From NCBI GenBank assembly GCA_964524965.1, contig CAZGDY010000019.1:1-19084 (forward strand): 19,084 nt of DNA, in the 5' to 3' direction. The position numbers and the translations under genes are program-made. Below the pieces are notes generated by a model. It was not told the DNA's origin. It ran no database searches and saw only the letters and a list, made by a program, of their open reading frames with translations. Position 1 is the stretch's first letter. Each line of letters opens with the position of its first letter. Positions 8,254 to 14,922 of the stretch are shown here, in pieces. The DNA is from Kmv34 sp964524965. Its GTDB lineage: Bacteria; Aerophobota; Aerophobia; Aerophobales; B3-G15.

Positions 8254-8317
8254 ACCAAATCGGCATTTGGTCTAATAGCATTATGAGAGTTGGAAAAATT
8301 ATTTTTCAAACTCTCAT
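8254..8317. repeat. Two adjacent hairpins downstream of kdgK
   Basis: First hairpin: ACCAAAT (8254-8260), CGGC loop, ATTTGGT (8265-8271). Second, larger hairpin: 8283-8317, nine pairs ATGAGAGTT/AACTCTCAT, one mismatch, then seven more pairs around a 2-nt loop. No U-tract follows either stem, so they are not classical terminators. They may protect the 3' end of the operon transcript or be part of a longer structured element. Confidence 0.55.
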
Positions 8318-8429
8318 GCTTGACAGATTAAAAAAGTCAATTAGAACATGGATTAGATAACTTGATGAAGATATATTTTTTGTGACTATTTATGAGCAAA
8401 ATAAACAAAAATACATCAAAACAGACTCT

Positions 8430-8572
8430 GATAAATAAAAACTGAAAATCCTTGACAAAAAAGAATTATAGCCCAAAAAATAAGCTAATAAAGGGAGGTG
8501 AAGATGGCTTAATTTAGTTTCGAGGATTCGAATCCCTCCCTCTCCGCCACTTCCGCCAATTTGAACTTTTAT
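8430..8572 (+). repeat. Dispersed intergenic repeat, copy A
   Basis: Shares ordered blocks with the segment at 12785-12931. A 24-nt block (8430-8453) matches 22 of 24; ATGGCTTAAT (8504-8513) and AATTTGAACTTTTAT (8558-8572) are identical. Spacings between blocks agree within 1-3 nt. Weaker similarity reaches left to about 8376. The ends are partly complementary: TTTTTTG (8376-8382) with CAAAAAA (8584-8590), and ATGAGCA (8392-8398) with TGCTCAT (8572-8578), so the element may be about 215 bp with imperfect terminal inverted repeats. The interior between the last two blocks differs completely from copy B and here looks tRNA-derived. Confidence 0.7.
8521..8549 (+). other. Serine-tRNA-like 3' end fragment
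   Basis: GGATTCGAATCC followed by CTCCCTCTCCGCCA resembles the T-arm and acceptor 3' half of a bacterial tRNA-Ser ending in CCA. No D-arm, anticodon arm or matching 5' acceptor strand precedes it, and the T-stem is imperfect (an A faces C next to the loop). It is therefore not a working tRNA but a possible relic, such as an attachment-site half. Read antisense it gives GGEGGIRILE, a peptide typical of false ORFs over tRNA-Ser genes. Confidence 0.5.
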
Positions 8573-8605
8573 GCTCATCATCCCAAAAAAGCAAGAGTTT
8601 AGATC

Positions 8606-8635
8606 TTGGAGAAATTACCTAATTTAATGTATATT
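8606..8635 (+). promoter_or_regulatory. Weak sigma-70-like promoter
   Basis: TTGGAG (8606-8611), 18-nt spacer, TATATT (8630-8635). It would start an RNA near 8642 that ends at the stem-loop/U-tract at 8760-8803, about 160 nt, with no credible ORF. Only the -10 box is good. Confidence 0.3.
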
Positions 8636-8733
8636 AAATAGTTATGGACTTTTAAGAGAAGTTTTGCACATTGACATTTCTTTTGCTTTAAACACAACTT
8701 TGCGTGGAGTGTTTAGTATTCTTCTCGTTCATT

Positions 8734-8803
8734 CAGGAGTTAATTTCTTCATCTCCTGGACCACTGCAATAGATGTGGTGGAGCTCACTACAGTGGTTTT
8801 TTT
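8734..8803 (+). terminator. Double stem-loop ending in a Rho-independent terminator
   Basis: Stem 1: CAGGAG (8734-8739) with CTCCTG (8753-8758). Stem 2: ACCACTG (8760-8766) with CAGTGGT (8791-8797), followed directly by six more Ts (8798-8803). The second loop is long (24 nt) but can fold further. It could end a small RNA, or act as a terminator/attenuator ahead of the Tm-1-like gene, which starts 233 nt later. Confidence 0.55.
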
Positions 8804-9036
8804 CTTTCAATTTAATAGGGAAAAAAGCGTTAATTACTGGAAGTGCTGGCGAGGATGATAGTGATAAAAACAAAAAATAATGCGGCTCTGAAATTATCCT
8901 CATTTCTTTAAGTGAGTCCAGCCTATCAGGAAATTTGGTTATTTTATACAAGTTTAAAGTGAGACATTATAGTTGCAATATATAAAATTTTTTGGTAAGT
9001 GTTTGTGATAAAACCAAGCTCGGGAAGGGAGAAAAA

Positions 9037-10266
9037 ATGAATAAAACTGTTCTGATGGTAGGGGCTTTTGACACAAAAGGCTCAGAATATGCTTTTCTCT
9101 GGAAGCAGATTCTTGACCAAGGAGTGAACGTTCTAACTATGAATACTGGTGTTCTTGGTTCAACAGCCCTTTTTCCTGTAGATATTGAGGCTGCAGAGGT
9201 TGCTAAAGCAAGAGGAGGTAACATAAAAATTCTCCGTAAAAAAAAGGATCGGGGAGAAGCTATGCAAATTATGTCTGCTGGTGTAGCAATTCTTACAAAA
9301 TCTCTATTTGAAAAAGGTTCGTTTGATGGTATTATTGGGATGGGAGGTACCGGGGGGACTGCTGTTGTTACTTCTGCTATGCGAGCGGTTCCCGTGAGGG
9401 TTCCAAAAGTGTGTGTGTCTACTGTTGCATCTGGAGATACATCTCCATATGTGGCTGGTAAAAATATTACGATGATTCCTTCCATTGTTGATGTAGCTGG
9501 GATAAACCGTATTTCCCGTGTAATTTTTTCCCAAGCAGCTGGTGCTATTTGCGGTATGGTAAAATTTGGATTCCCTTCTAGCACAGAAGATAAACCAATC
9601 ATCGCTGCAACCATGTTCGGAAACACAACTGAGTGTGTGGATGATTGTGTAAAATCCTTATCAGTGAAAGGATATGAAGTATTAGTTTTTCATGCTACCG
9701 GGATAGGTGGAAAAACCATGGAATCACTAGTCCAAGAGGGTCTGATCGATGCTGTTTTGGATATTACTACCACTGAATGGGCAGATACTATTTGTGGGGG
9801 CATCTTTGGTGCTGGAATGGAGCGCCTTAGCGCTCCTGGTGAGATGGGGGTGCCTCACTTGATTGTTCCCGGTTGTGTAGACATGGTAAATTTTGGGCCA
9901 CCTGGTACTGTTCCACAAAAGTACAAGGATGCAAATCGTAAATTTTATGAGTGGAATCCATCTACTACGCTGATGCGCACCAGTATAAAGGAAAATAAGA
10001 AAATGGGGGAAATATTTGCAGAAAAAGCAAACAGGGCAAAAGGTCCTGTAGCCTTTCTTATCCCTTTGCAAGGTGTATCAATTCTGGATGGAAATGGTCA
10101 ACTCTTTTGTGACAGAGATGCGGATAAGGCAATGTTTAGAGCCATTAAAAGTAATCTTAGGAGAGGAATTCCGGTAATTGAAATGGATAATAATATCAAT
10201 GACCCTGAATTTGCCGCTAAAGCTGTAGAAATAATACTTGATTTAATGACGGAAAACAGGAAGTGA
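9037..10266 (+). CDS. Tm-1-like ATP-binding domain protein (UPF0261 family)
   Basis: A 409-residue protein matching the UPF0261/Tm-1 N-terminal family throughout: KTVLMVGAFDTKGSEY at the start, the glycine-rich GMGGTGG loop at 101-107, KVCVSTVASGDTSPYV, FHATGIGGKTME, the TTTEWADTICGGIFGAG segment, and the C-terminal LIPLQGVSILD and INDPEFA. Known for the family: two Rossmann-like halves, ATP binding in tomato Tm-1; the bacterial reaction is not established. I start at ATG 9037, with ggaaggga just upstream; the frame is open further up but without a better start. The next gene, 64 nt on, encodes the TIM-barrel half of plant Tm-1. Location after a sugar-acid operon hints at a metabolic role. 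Family certain, function unknown. Confidence 0.9.
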   Translation: MNKTVLMVGAFDTKGSEYAFLWKQILDQGVNVLTMNTGVLGSTALFPVDIEAAEVAKARGGNIKILRKKKDRGEAMQIMSAGVAILTKSLFEKGSFDGIIGMGGTGGTAVVTSAMRAVPVRVPKVCVSTVASGDTSPYVAGKNITMIPSIVDVAGINRISRVIFSQAAGAICGMVKFGFPSSTEDKPIIAATMFGNTTECVDDCVKSLSVKGYEVLVFHATGIGGKTMESLVQEGLIDAVLDITTTEWADTICGGIFGAGMERLSAPGEMGVPHLIVPGCVDMVNFGPPGTVPQKYKDANRKFYEWNPSTTLMRTSIKENKKMGEIFAEKANRAKGPVAFLIPLQGVSILDGNGQLFCDRDADKAMFRAIKSNLRRGIPVIEMDNNINDPEFAAKAVEIILDLMTENRK

Positions 10267-10330
10267 TTTGGGGGTAATGGTGTTAAAAAATTGAGCCAAA
10301 AATAATCTAAAAAAAAGGAAGGGGAGAATA

Positions 10331-11167
10331 ATGGCATTTACCAGAGAAGAAGTGATAACAAAATTTAGGAAAAATATTAAAGCAGGAATTCCAATCATTG
10401 GTGCTGGGGCAGGCACAGGTATTAGCGCGAAATTTGAGGAAAGCGGTGGTGCGGATCTCATAATAATATATAACTCCGGCCGTTTCCGCATGGCCGGACG
10501 CGGGTCGCTGGCAGGCCTTATGCCGTATGGTGATGCTAATGCTATTGTGATGGAGATGGCAGACGAGGTGCTTACAATTATAGAGGATACACCTGTTCTG
10601 GCTGGTGTATGCGGGACAGACCCTTTTAGAAAAATGAAAAACTTTTTACAAGAGATTAAAAAGAAAGGTTTTTCTGGAGTACAGAACTTCCCTACTGTCG
10701 GATTGTGTGATGGAACATTTCGTCAAAACTTAGAAGAAACTGGTATGGCATACGATCTCGAAGTAGAGATGATACATGAGGCTCATCAGATAGGGCTTCT
10801 AACTACTCCATACGCGTTCAATATAGAGGATGCTAAAAAGATGGTAAGAGTAGGTGCGGATGTTATCGTTGCTCATATGGGATTAACCACTAAAGGGGCT
10901 ATAGGGGCTACTACTGGTTTGACACTTGATGAGGCTGTTGTCAAAGTACAGGACATCTGTAACGCGGCTAAATCTGTCACCCCTGATGTGATTGTATTGT
11001 GTCATGGGGGACCAATTTCTACACCGGAAGATGCCGAATATTTACTCCAGAAAACTGAAGGGGTACATGGATTTTATGGAGCATCAAGTATGGAGCGATT
11101 GCCAACAGAAAGAGCAATTGCCGAACAGGTTGGGAAATTCAAAGCCATTCAATTTGGCTCAAAATAG
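10331..11167 (+). CDS. Phosphoenolpyruvate hydrolase family TIM-barrel protein
   Basis: A 278-residue protein of the PEP-hydrolase-like family, formerly called TIM-barrel signal-transduction protein. Seen: IIGAGAGTGISAKFEESGGADLI at 22-44 (barrel start), the conserved YNSGRFRMAGRGSLAGLMPYGDAN at 47-70, NFPTVGLCDG, EVEMIHEAHQIGLLTTPYAF, VAHMGLTTKGAIGA and LCHGGPI near the end. The barrel relates distantly to PEP mutase/isocitrate lyase-type enzymes acting on C3 keto or enol acids, which would suit the pyruvate-producing neighbours; the true reaction is unproven. SD ggggag is 5 nt before ATG 10331. It forms a two-gene unit with the Tm-1-like gene and is the homologue of the C-terminal half of plant Tm-1. 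Confidence 0.88.
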   Translation: MAFTREEVITKFRKNIKAGIPIIGAGAGTGISAKFEESGGADLIIIYNSGRFRMAGRGSLAGLMPYGDANAIVMEMADEVLTIIEDTPVLAGVCGTDPFRKMKNFLQEIKKKGFSGVQNFPTVGLCDGTFRQNLEETGMAYDLEVEMIHEAHQIGLLTTPYAFNIEDAKKMVRVGADVIVAHMGLTTKGAIGATTGLTLDEAVVKVQDICNAAKSVTPDVIVLCHGGPISTPEDAEYLLQKTEGVHGFYGASSMERLPTERAIAEQVGKFKAIQFGSK

Positions 11168-11287
11168 CTTTTTTTTACAATGTTCTTTTTTTAGTTTTAA
11201 TAAAATAGTTTTTTCTGTGCGTTTTCGAGGTACCAATAGTTTGTTATCGCGAATTCCTCTTTTAGCGTTATACCAACCATTGTCGAA

Positions 11288-12325
11288 TCAAACCTCACCT
11301 AACTTATCAATGTCAATTTCTTTAGCTAACTCTAGAATTGCTTTAAGATTATCATTAGAAGTTTGCATGGGAATAGCGCATTCTGGTGCCAATATTTCTA
11401 CACCTTCTTTAACGGCAAAAAGAGCTTCTCTTTTAACATCATCAGGGGATCCAAACACCAAAGTGTGGGCATTATTAATCCCTCCGGCCAAAGATATTTT
11501 TTTACCAGTGATTTTTTTTAACTCGACCAAATCTGTTTTAGTGTCATAGTGAAAGCAATCAAAACCTTCCTCAACGATAACATCAGCTCTGTCGAGTGTA
11601 TTGCCGCAAATATGGAGGACAGTTGAAGCTCCAATTTGTTTTGTTATCTCTTGGTGTATAGAAAGCAGGAATTGTTTATACATCTTGGGGCTAACAAGAT
11701 CTCCCGTAGCATGGTCAGGAACACACATTGCATCTGCTCCTGCTTGAATTTGTAAGTTAGCATGGAGGATGGTTATTTTTTTTAATTTATTTAAAATTTT
11801 TAGCACTTTGTCCGGGTAGTCAATGGTCATCATTAAGAAATTCTCAACACCAAAGGCATGATAGGCTAATGTCCATGGCCCCATTGTCTTCCCCATAATT
11901 GCCACCTGAGGGTATTTATTACTTAGAAGTTTAATGCACTTTAATAAAGCTTTTATGGAATAAACCTCTTTTATTTCTTTTTCGCTGGGAATTATTATAT
12001 CCTCTGGTTCTTGATAGGGATGAGTGATACAATCGGGCATTACCTCAGGAGTTCCCCAGTTCATCTTACAACCAAAAATGGGAGCTTCTAATTGAACGCT
12101 AAAGTAAGGCATTATGGCATCATAGCCTAATATGTCGTGAGCTGTAGCTGCAAGAGCAGCCATTTTTTCAGGTTCGATATGAGCTTCTGGAAAAAATGCA
12201 TTGACTTTTTTCATACACTCTATATTAGCTACATTAGTTGGACTTCCCACTGGTATTCTATCTACCCTTCCTCCGAATAATCCAGAAAGATATCTTCTTT
12301 TAGGTGTCATCCATTCCTTTGTCAT
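11288..12325 (-). CDS. Uroporphyrinogen decarboxylase-family methyltransferase (MtaA/CmuA type)
   Basis: A 345-residue UroD-fold protein. The zinc site of methylcobamide methyltransferases is present: H238-x-C240 in VLHICGNT and C316 in APECAIP. It is therefore a corrinoid-dependent methyltransferase (MtaA/MtbA/CmuA type) rather than true HemE, which lacks these ligands. It would move a methyl group between a corrinoid protein and a thiol or other acceptor; cytoplasmic. SD aaaggagg is 7 nt before the ATG (12325). It stands alone on the minus strand: no corrinoid protein, MtaB-like or reactivation gene is within the window. It converges on the PEP-hydrolase gene with a 120-nt T-rich gap. Family secure, substrate unknown; many anaerobes carry dozens of such paralogues. 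Confidence 0.85.
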   Translation of the reverse strand: MTKEWMTPKRRYLSGLFGGRVDRIPVGSPTNVANIECMKKVNAFFPEAHIEPEKMAALAATAHDILGYDAIMPYFSVQLEAPIFGCKMNWGTPEVMPDCITHPYQEPEDIIIPSEKEIKEVYSIKALLKCIKLLSNKYPQVAIMGKTMGPWTLAYHAFGVENFLMMTIDYPDKVLKILNKLKKITILHANLQIQAGADAMCVPDHATGDLVSPKMYKQFLLSIHQEITKQIGASTVLHICGNTLDRADVIVEEGFDCFHYDTKTDLVELKKITGKKISLAGGINNAHTLVFGSPDDVKREALFAVKEGVEILAPECAIPMQTSNDNLKAILELAKEIDIDKLGEV

Positions 12326-12665
12326 TTTAGCCTCCTTTGAAAGATTTCATACGATAAACTCTGTTAGTTTTGTTTTTATTTTTTTTTACCGATTTTTGCA
12401 GGACTGTGTGCTATTGAAACCATCAGTACATTTTATCCCCTTTTTCCCAGGCGTCAAATTTTACTGAGTTTTTTCTCGATAAGTTATGAGGTTTTTCTGA
12501 GATTAGTCTTTGAGAATTAATCTTTTTTTACCAAGATAATAAGAGAGTTTATTCAAGCTTTAGTTCTTCTAACATATTTTAAATGGTACATTAAAGAAAG
12601 GGAATTTTTAAGTGAAAAAAAGTAAATCTTTGTCTAATTTTTAATTGGTAACTTAACGCGCTAGT

Positions 12666-12694
12666 TTGACTTTTCATAATAAGCAGATTAAAAT
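12666..12694 (+). promoter_or_regulatory. Sigma-70-type promoter for the D-2-hydroxyacid dehydrogenase
   Basis: TTGACT (12666-12671), 17-nt spacer, TAAAAT (12689-12694): five of six consensus bases in each box with ideal spacing. Start near 12701 would give a 5' leader of about 280 nt that contains the whole of repeat copy B. Confidence 0.6.
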
Positions 12695-12784
12695 ACAATT
12701 ATAGCTTGAAGGAAAAACAATTTTTTGTAATTAAATTGTGGTTATTTAGGGATAAAACCGATTTAAACACATCGAACAGATGTC

Positions 12785-12931
12785 GATAGATAAAAACTTA
12801 AAATCCTTAATAAAAGAGAATTAGAAATAAAAAATAAACCGATAAAAAAAAAGAGAAAAATGGCTTAATCTCTTCCTGCGTACCTGAGTTTCACTCTTGC
12901 CGTATGCCATGCAACTAATTTGAACTTTTAT
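12785..12931 (+). repeat. Dispersed intergenic repeat, copy B
   Basis: Partner of the element at 8430-8572 and in the same orientation. Shared blocks are 12785-12808 (22 of 24 identical), ATGGCTTAAT at 12860-12869, and AATTTGAACTTTTAT at 12917-12931. The 47 nt between the last two blocks are unrelated to copy A. Weaker similarity reaches left to about 12703. TAGGGATAAAA (12747-12757) is nearly complementary to TTTTATATCTA (12926-12936), so the ends may pair. It lies wholly inside the predicted leader of the next gene. Confidence 0.7.
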
Positions 12932-12981
12932 ATCTATTGTTTTATAGTGTAAGTGAAATACGATTATGAAAAGGAGAGTTC

Positions 12982-13986
12982 ATGAATAAACAAACAAAAG
13001 TCCTTATTACTGATTATGCTTGGGAAAACGTTGAACCTGAGAGAGAAATACTTTCTAAAATCGGAGCAGACCTTGTAATTGCCTCTTCCGACAAGGAAGA
13101 AGAATTAATAAATGAAGTAGGGACTGTTAATGGAATTTTAACTTGTTGGGCTGAGGTAACAAAAAAAGTTATTGAAGCAGCAAAAAAGTGTCAGGTGATC
13201 GGACGTTATGGTGTTGGAGTAGATAATGTTGCCATAGAAGAGGCTACAAGAAAAGGAATTATTGTGACCAATGTTCCCACTTATTGTACGGATGAGGTTT
13301 CTGAGCATGCGATGGCTTTGCTTTTTAGTTGTGCCAGGAAAACTTGTTTTTACACTGCAGCTATTAAAAAAGGCCAATGGAATCTTCAGATAGGAAATAA
13401 AATGTTTCGTCTTCGCGGAAAAACATTAGGGCTGATTGGTTTTGGGAAAAATGGTTGTGCTATGGCCTCAAAAGCAAAAGCATTTGGGCTAAAGGTTATT
13501 GCTTTTGATCCATATGTGACCAATGAAAAAGCGAAAGAATATGGTATAGTCTTGACTTCTTTAGACGAGCTTCTGAATAAATCTGATTTTGTATCTGCTC
13601 ATATTCCTTTAATTAAATCTACGCATAAGTTTTTTAACGAAGAAAAATTCAAGAAAATGAAAACCACAGCATATCTCATCAATACCGCTCGAGGAGGGGT
13701 AGTTGATGCTGAAGCATTACTTAAGGCAATAAAGAATAAGTGGATTGCAGGGGCAGGCTTAGACGTTCTTCCTCAAGAGCCACCAGATATAAATGACCCT
13801 CTTTTGAAACAAGAAAATATTGTGTTAACACCACATGCAGCATTTTGTTCTGTTGAGTCATTGCTTGACCTTCAGAGAATGGCTGCGAGTAGTGTTTCGT
13901 GTGTGTTGCAAGGGAAAAAACCAGAACATATTGTGAATCCAGATGTTTTAAATAATCCAGAGATTCGTACTTCTTTTATAAATTAA
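12982..13986 (+). CDS. D-isomer-specific 2-hydroxyacid dehydrogenase (SerA/GhrB-like)
   Basis: A 334-residue NAD(P)-dependent oxidoreductase interconverting a 2-keto acid and a D-2-hydroxy acid; cytoplasmic. N-terminal substrate domain with GRYGVGVDNV, nucleotide-binding GFGKNG (G153, G155, G158), then the catalytic set R237 in NTARGG, E266 in PQEPP and H285 in TPHAAF. Asp175 in AFDPYV, after the second strand of the Rossmann fold, suggests NAD over NADP. No ACT domain, so it is the short type and not feedback-regulated SerA. SD aaggag lies just before ATG 12982. Monocistronic by layout, with its own promoter and a 280-nt leader. Substrate could be glyoxylate, hydroxypyruvate or a sugar-acid-derived keto acid; undecided. 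Confidence 0.88.
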   Translation: MNKQTKVLITDYAWENVEPEREILSKIGADLVIASSDKEEELINEVGTVNGILTCWAEVTKKVIEAAKKCQVIGRYGVGVDNVAIEEATRKGIIVTNVPTYCTDEVSEHAMALLFSCARKTCFYTAAIKKGQWNLQIGNKMFRLRGKTLGLIGFGKNGCAMASKAKAFGLKVIAFDPYVTNEKAKEYGIVLTSLDELLNKSDFVSAHIPLIKSTHKFFNEEKFKKMKTTAYLINTARGGVVDAEALLKAIKNKWIAGAGLDVLPQEPPDINDPLLKQENIVLTPHAAFCSVESLLDLQRMAASSVSCVLQGKKPEHIVNPDVLNNPEIRTSFIN

Positions 13987-14022
13987 AATAAGAGAATGTG
14001 ACCATTAATTGGTGGGAGGATT

Positions 14023-14907
14023 TTAGAGAAACATCCCCAGGGAAATTCTGTGGGTATCTCCCAGTTCAGCATAAGGAACATAGGCGTAATCAAGTATAAT
14101 TTTGTTTAAATTAAATCCTATTCCGGCAGAGATTCCGGAGCCAATGTCTTGGTTTGAACGATATCCTCCTCTTAAAGTAAAGGTTTGAGAGAGAGGAAAT
14201 TCTAAACCAGCGCAAAAGTAGATCTCGTTATCAGCGGGAAAAGCAGCATCACAGGCTAAGGTGATGTTGCTTATTTTTGTTGCCAGACCCACTTTACAAG
14301 TTAAGGGCAAAGGATCGTTCTTTAAACTGGAACCCACGTTTTGAACAGCAAAGCCAATATTTACCTTCGATAAAGATTTCATAAGCCCAATGTTAGCTTG
14401 AAAAGCTGTTTGCTGATCATTATCTATATCATCAGTTAGATAACCACCCGAGATACCCAGGGAAAAACCTGCTGCTATTTTTTTTGCATAAGCTATCTGG
14501 AAAAGAACGTTAGAAGCACCAAATTGGTGAGTGGGAAAACCATCTTCATCATATCCCTGAATTTTTCCCATATCCACATAATTAAGAGCAAAACCGGCTA
14601 TACTTTCTCCAAAAGGAAAGATATAGCTAAGGTATCCTTGAGATATACTTTGAAACCAGAGATTATAGGTAGCAAAGAATTGTTGATTTTCAATTTGGGT
14701 GATTCCCGCCGGATTCCAATAAAGTGAGGAGCCATCATCGGCAAGAGCGGTAAAAGCTCCTCCCATAGCAGCTGCTCGTGCTCCAACATCTATTTTGAGA
14801 AAGTTAGCGCTGGTTGTTCCCACGCCACCGGCACTTGCTTTGATGCTAAAGCTGAAAAAACTCACAAATATAATCATAAGACTAATACTTATTAATTTTT
14901 TTTTCAT
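14023..14907 (-). CDS. PorV/PorQ family outer-membrane beta-barrel protein
   Basis: A 294-residue secreted protein: basic start MKKK, hydrophobic core to about residue 22, likely cleavage near ASA-GG at 26-28. The mature N-terminus carries the family hallmark GARAAAMGGAFTALADDGSSLYWNPAGI-type segment (residues 42-69: GAR, MGGA, ADD, WNPAG), followed by alternating barrel strands. PorV is the outer-membrane shuttle that delivers type IX secretion cargo from the translocon; PorQ-type and UPF0164 relatives are found in many diderm phyla. It starts 16 nt after the stop of the upstream gene, which encodes a secreted protein with a cargo-like C-terminal domain, so the two are co-transcribed and probably co-functional. 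SD aaaggat precedes the ATG. Whether it is PorV proper is not decided. Confidence 0.82.
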   Translation of the reverse strand: MKKKLISISLMIIFVSFFSFSIKASAGGVGTTSANFLKIDVGARAAAMGGAFTALADDGSSLYWNPAGITQIENQQFFATYNLWFQSISQGYLSYIFPFGESIAGFALNYVDMGKIQGYDEDGFPTHQFGASNVLFQIAYAKKIAAGFSLGISGGYLTDDIDNDQQTAFQANIGLMKSLSKVNIGFAVQNVGSSLKNDPLPLTCKVGLATKISNITLACDAAFPADNEIYFCAGLEFPLSQTFTLRGGYRSNQDIGSGISAGIGFNLNKIILDYAYVPYAELGDTHRISLGMFL

Positions 14908-14922
14908 TTTATTATCCTTTTA

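Larger units (their letters stand above)
8126..9036. other. 911-nt intergenic region with hairpins, a dispersed repeat and a terminator
   Basis: No credible protein gene lies here. From left to right it holds a pair of hairpins (8254-8317), repeat copy A (core 8430-8572) with a serine-tRNA-like 3' fragment, a weak promoter (8606-8635), two stem-loops ending in a U-tract (8734-8803), and an AT-rich stretch before the next SD. Short open frames in it are either antisense to the tRNA-like segment or lack an SD. Confidence 0.8.
12326..12981. other. 656-nt divergent intergenic region with promoter and repeat copy B
   Basis: Very AT-rich, with no credible protein gene. It holds a good plus-strand promoter (12666-12694) and repeat copy B (core 12785-12931), which ends 50 nt before the dehydrogenase start. 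The left half (12345-12660), upstream of the methyltransferase gene, shows T- and A-runs but no clear promoter or operator that I can point to. Confidence 0.75.

Noticed and set aside
8390..8581. 63-residue minus-strand open frame containing GGEGGIRILE
   Set aside because: It is antisense to the tRNA-Ser-like fragment; this peptide is a well-known false translation of tRNA sequence. No SD.
8664..8858. 64-residue plus-strand open frame
   Set aside because: Starts at TTG with no SD, runs through the terminator stem and U-tract, composition not protein-like.
12500..12529. AGATTA/TAATCT stem with a T-run as a plus-strand terminator
   Set aside because: Six mostly A-T pairs with a 12-nt loop, and no plus-strand gene precedes it.
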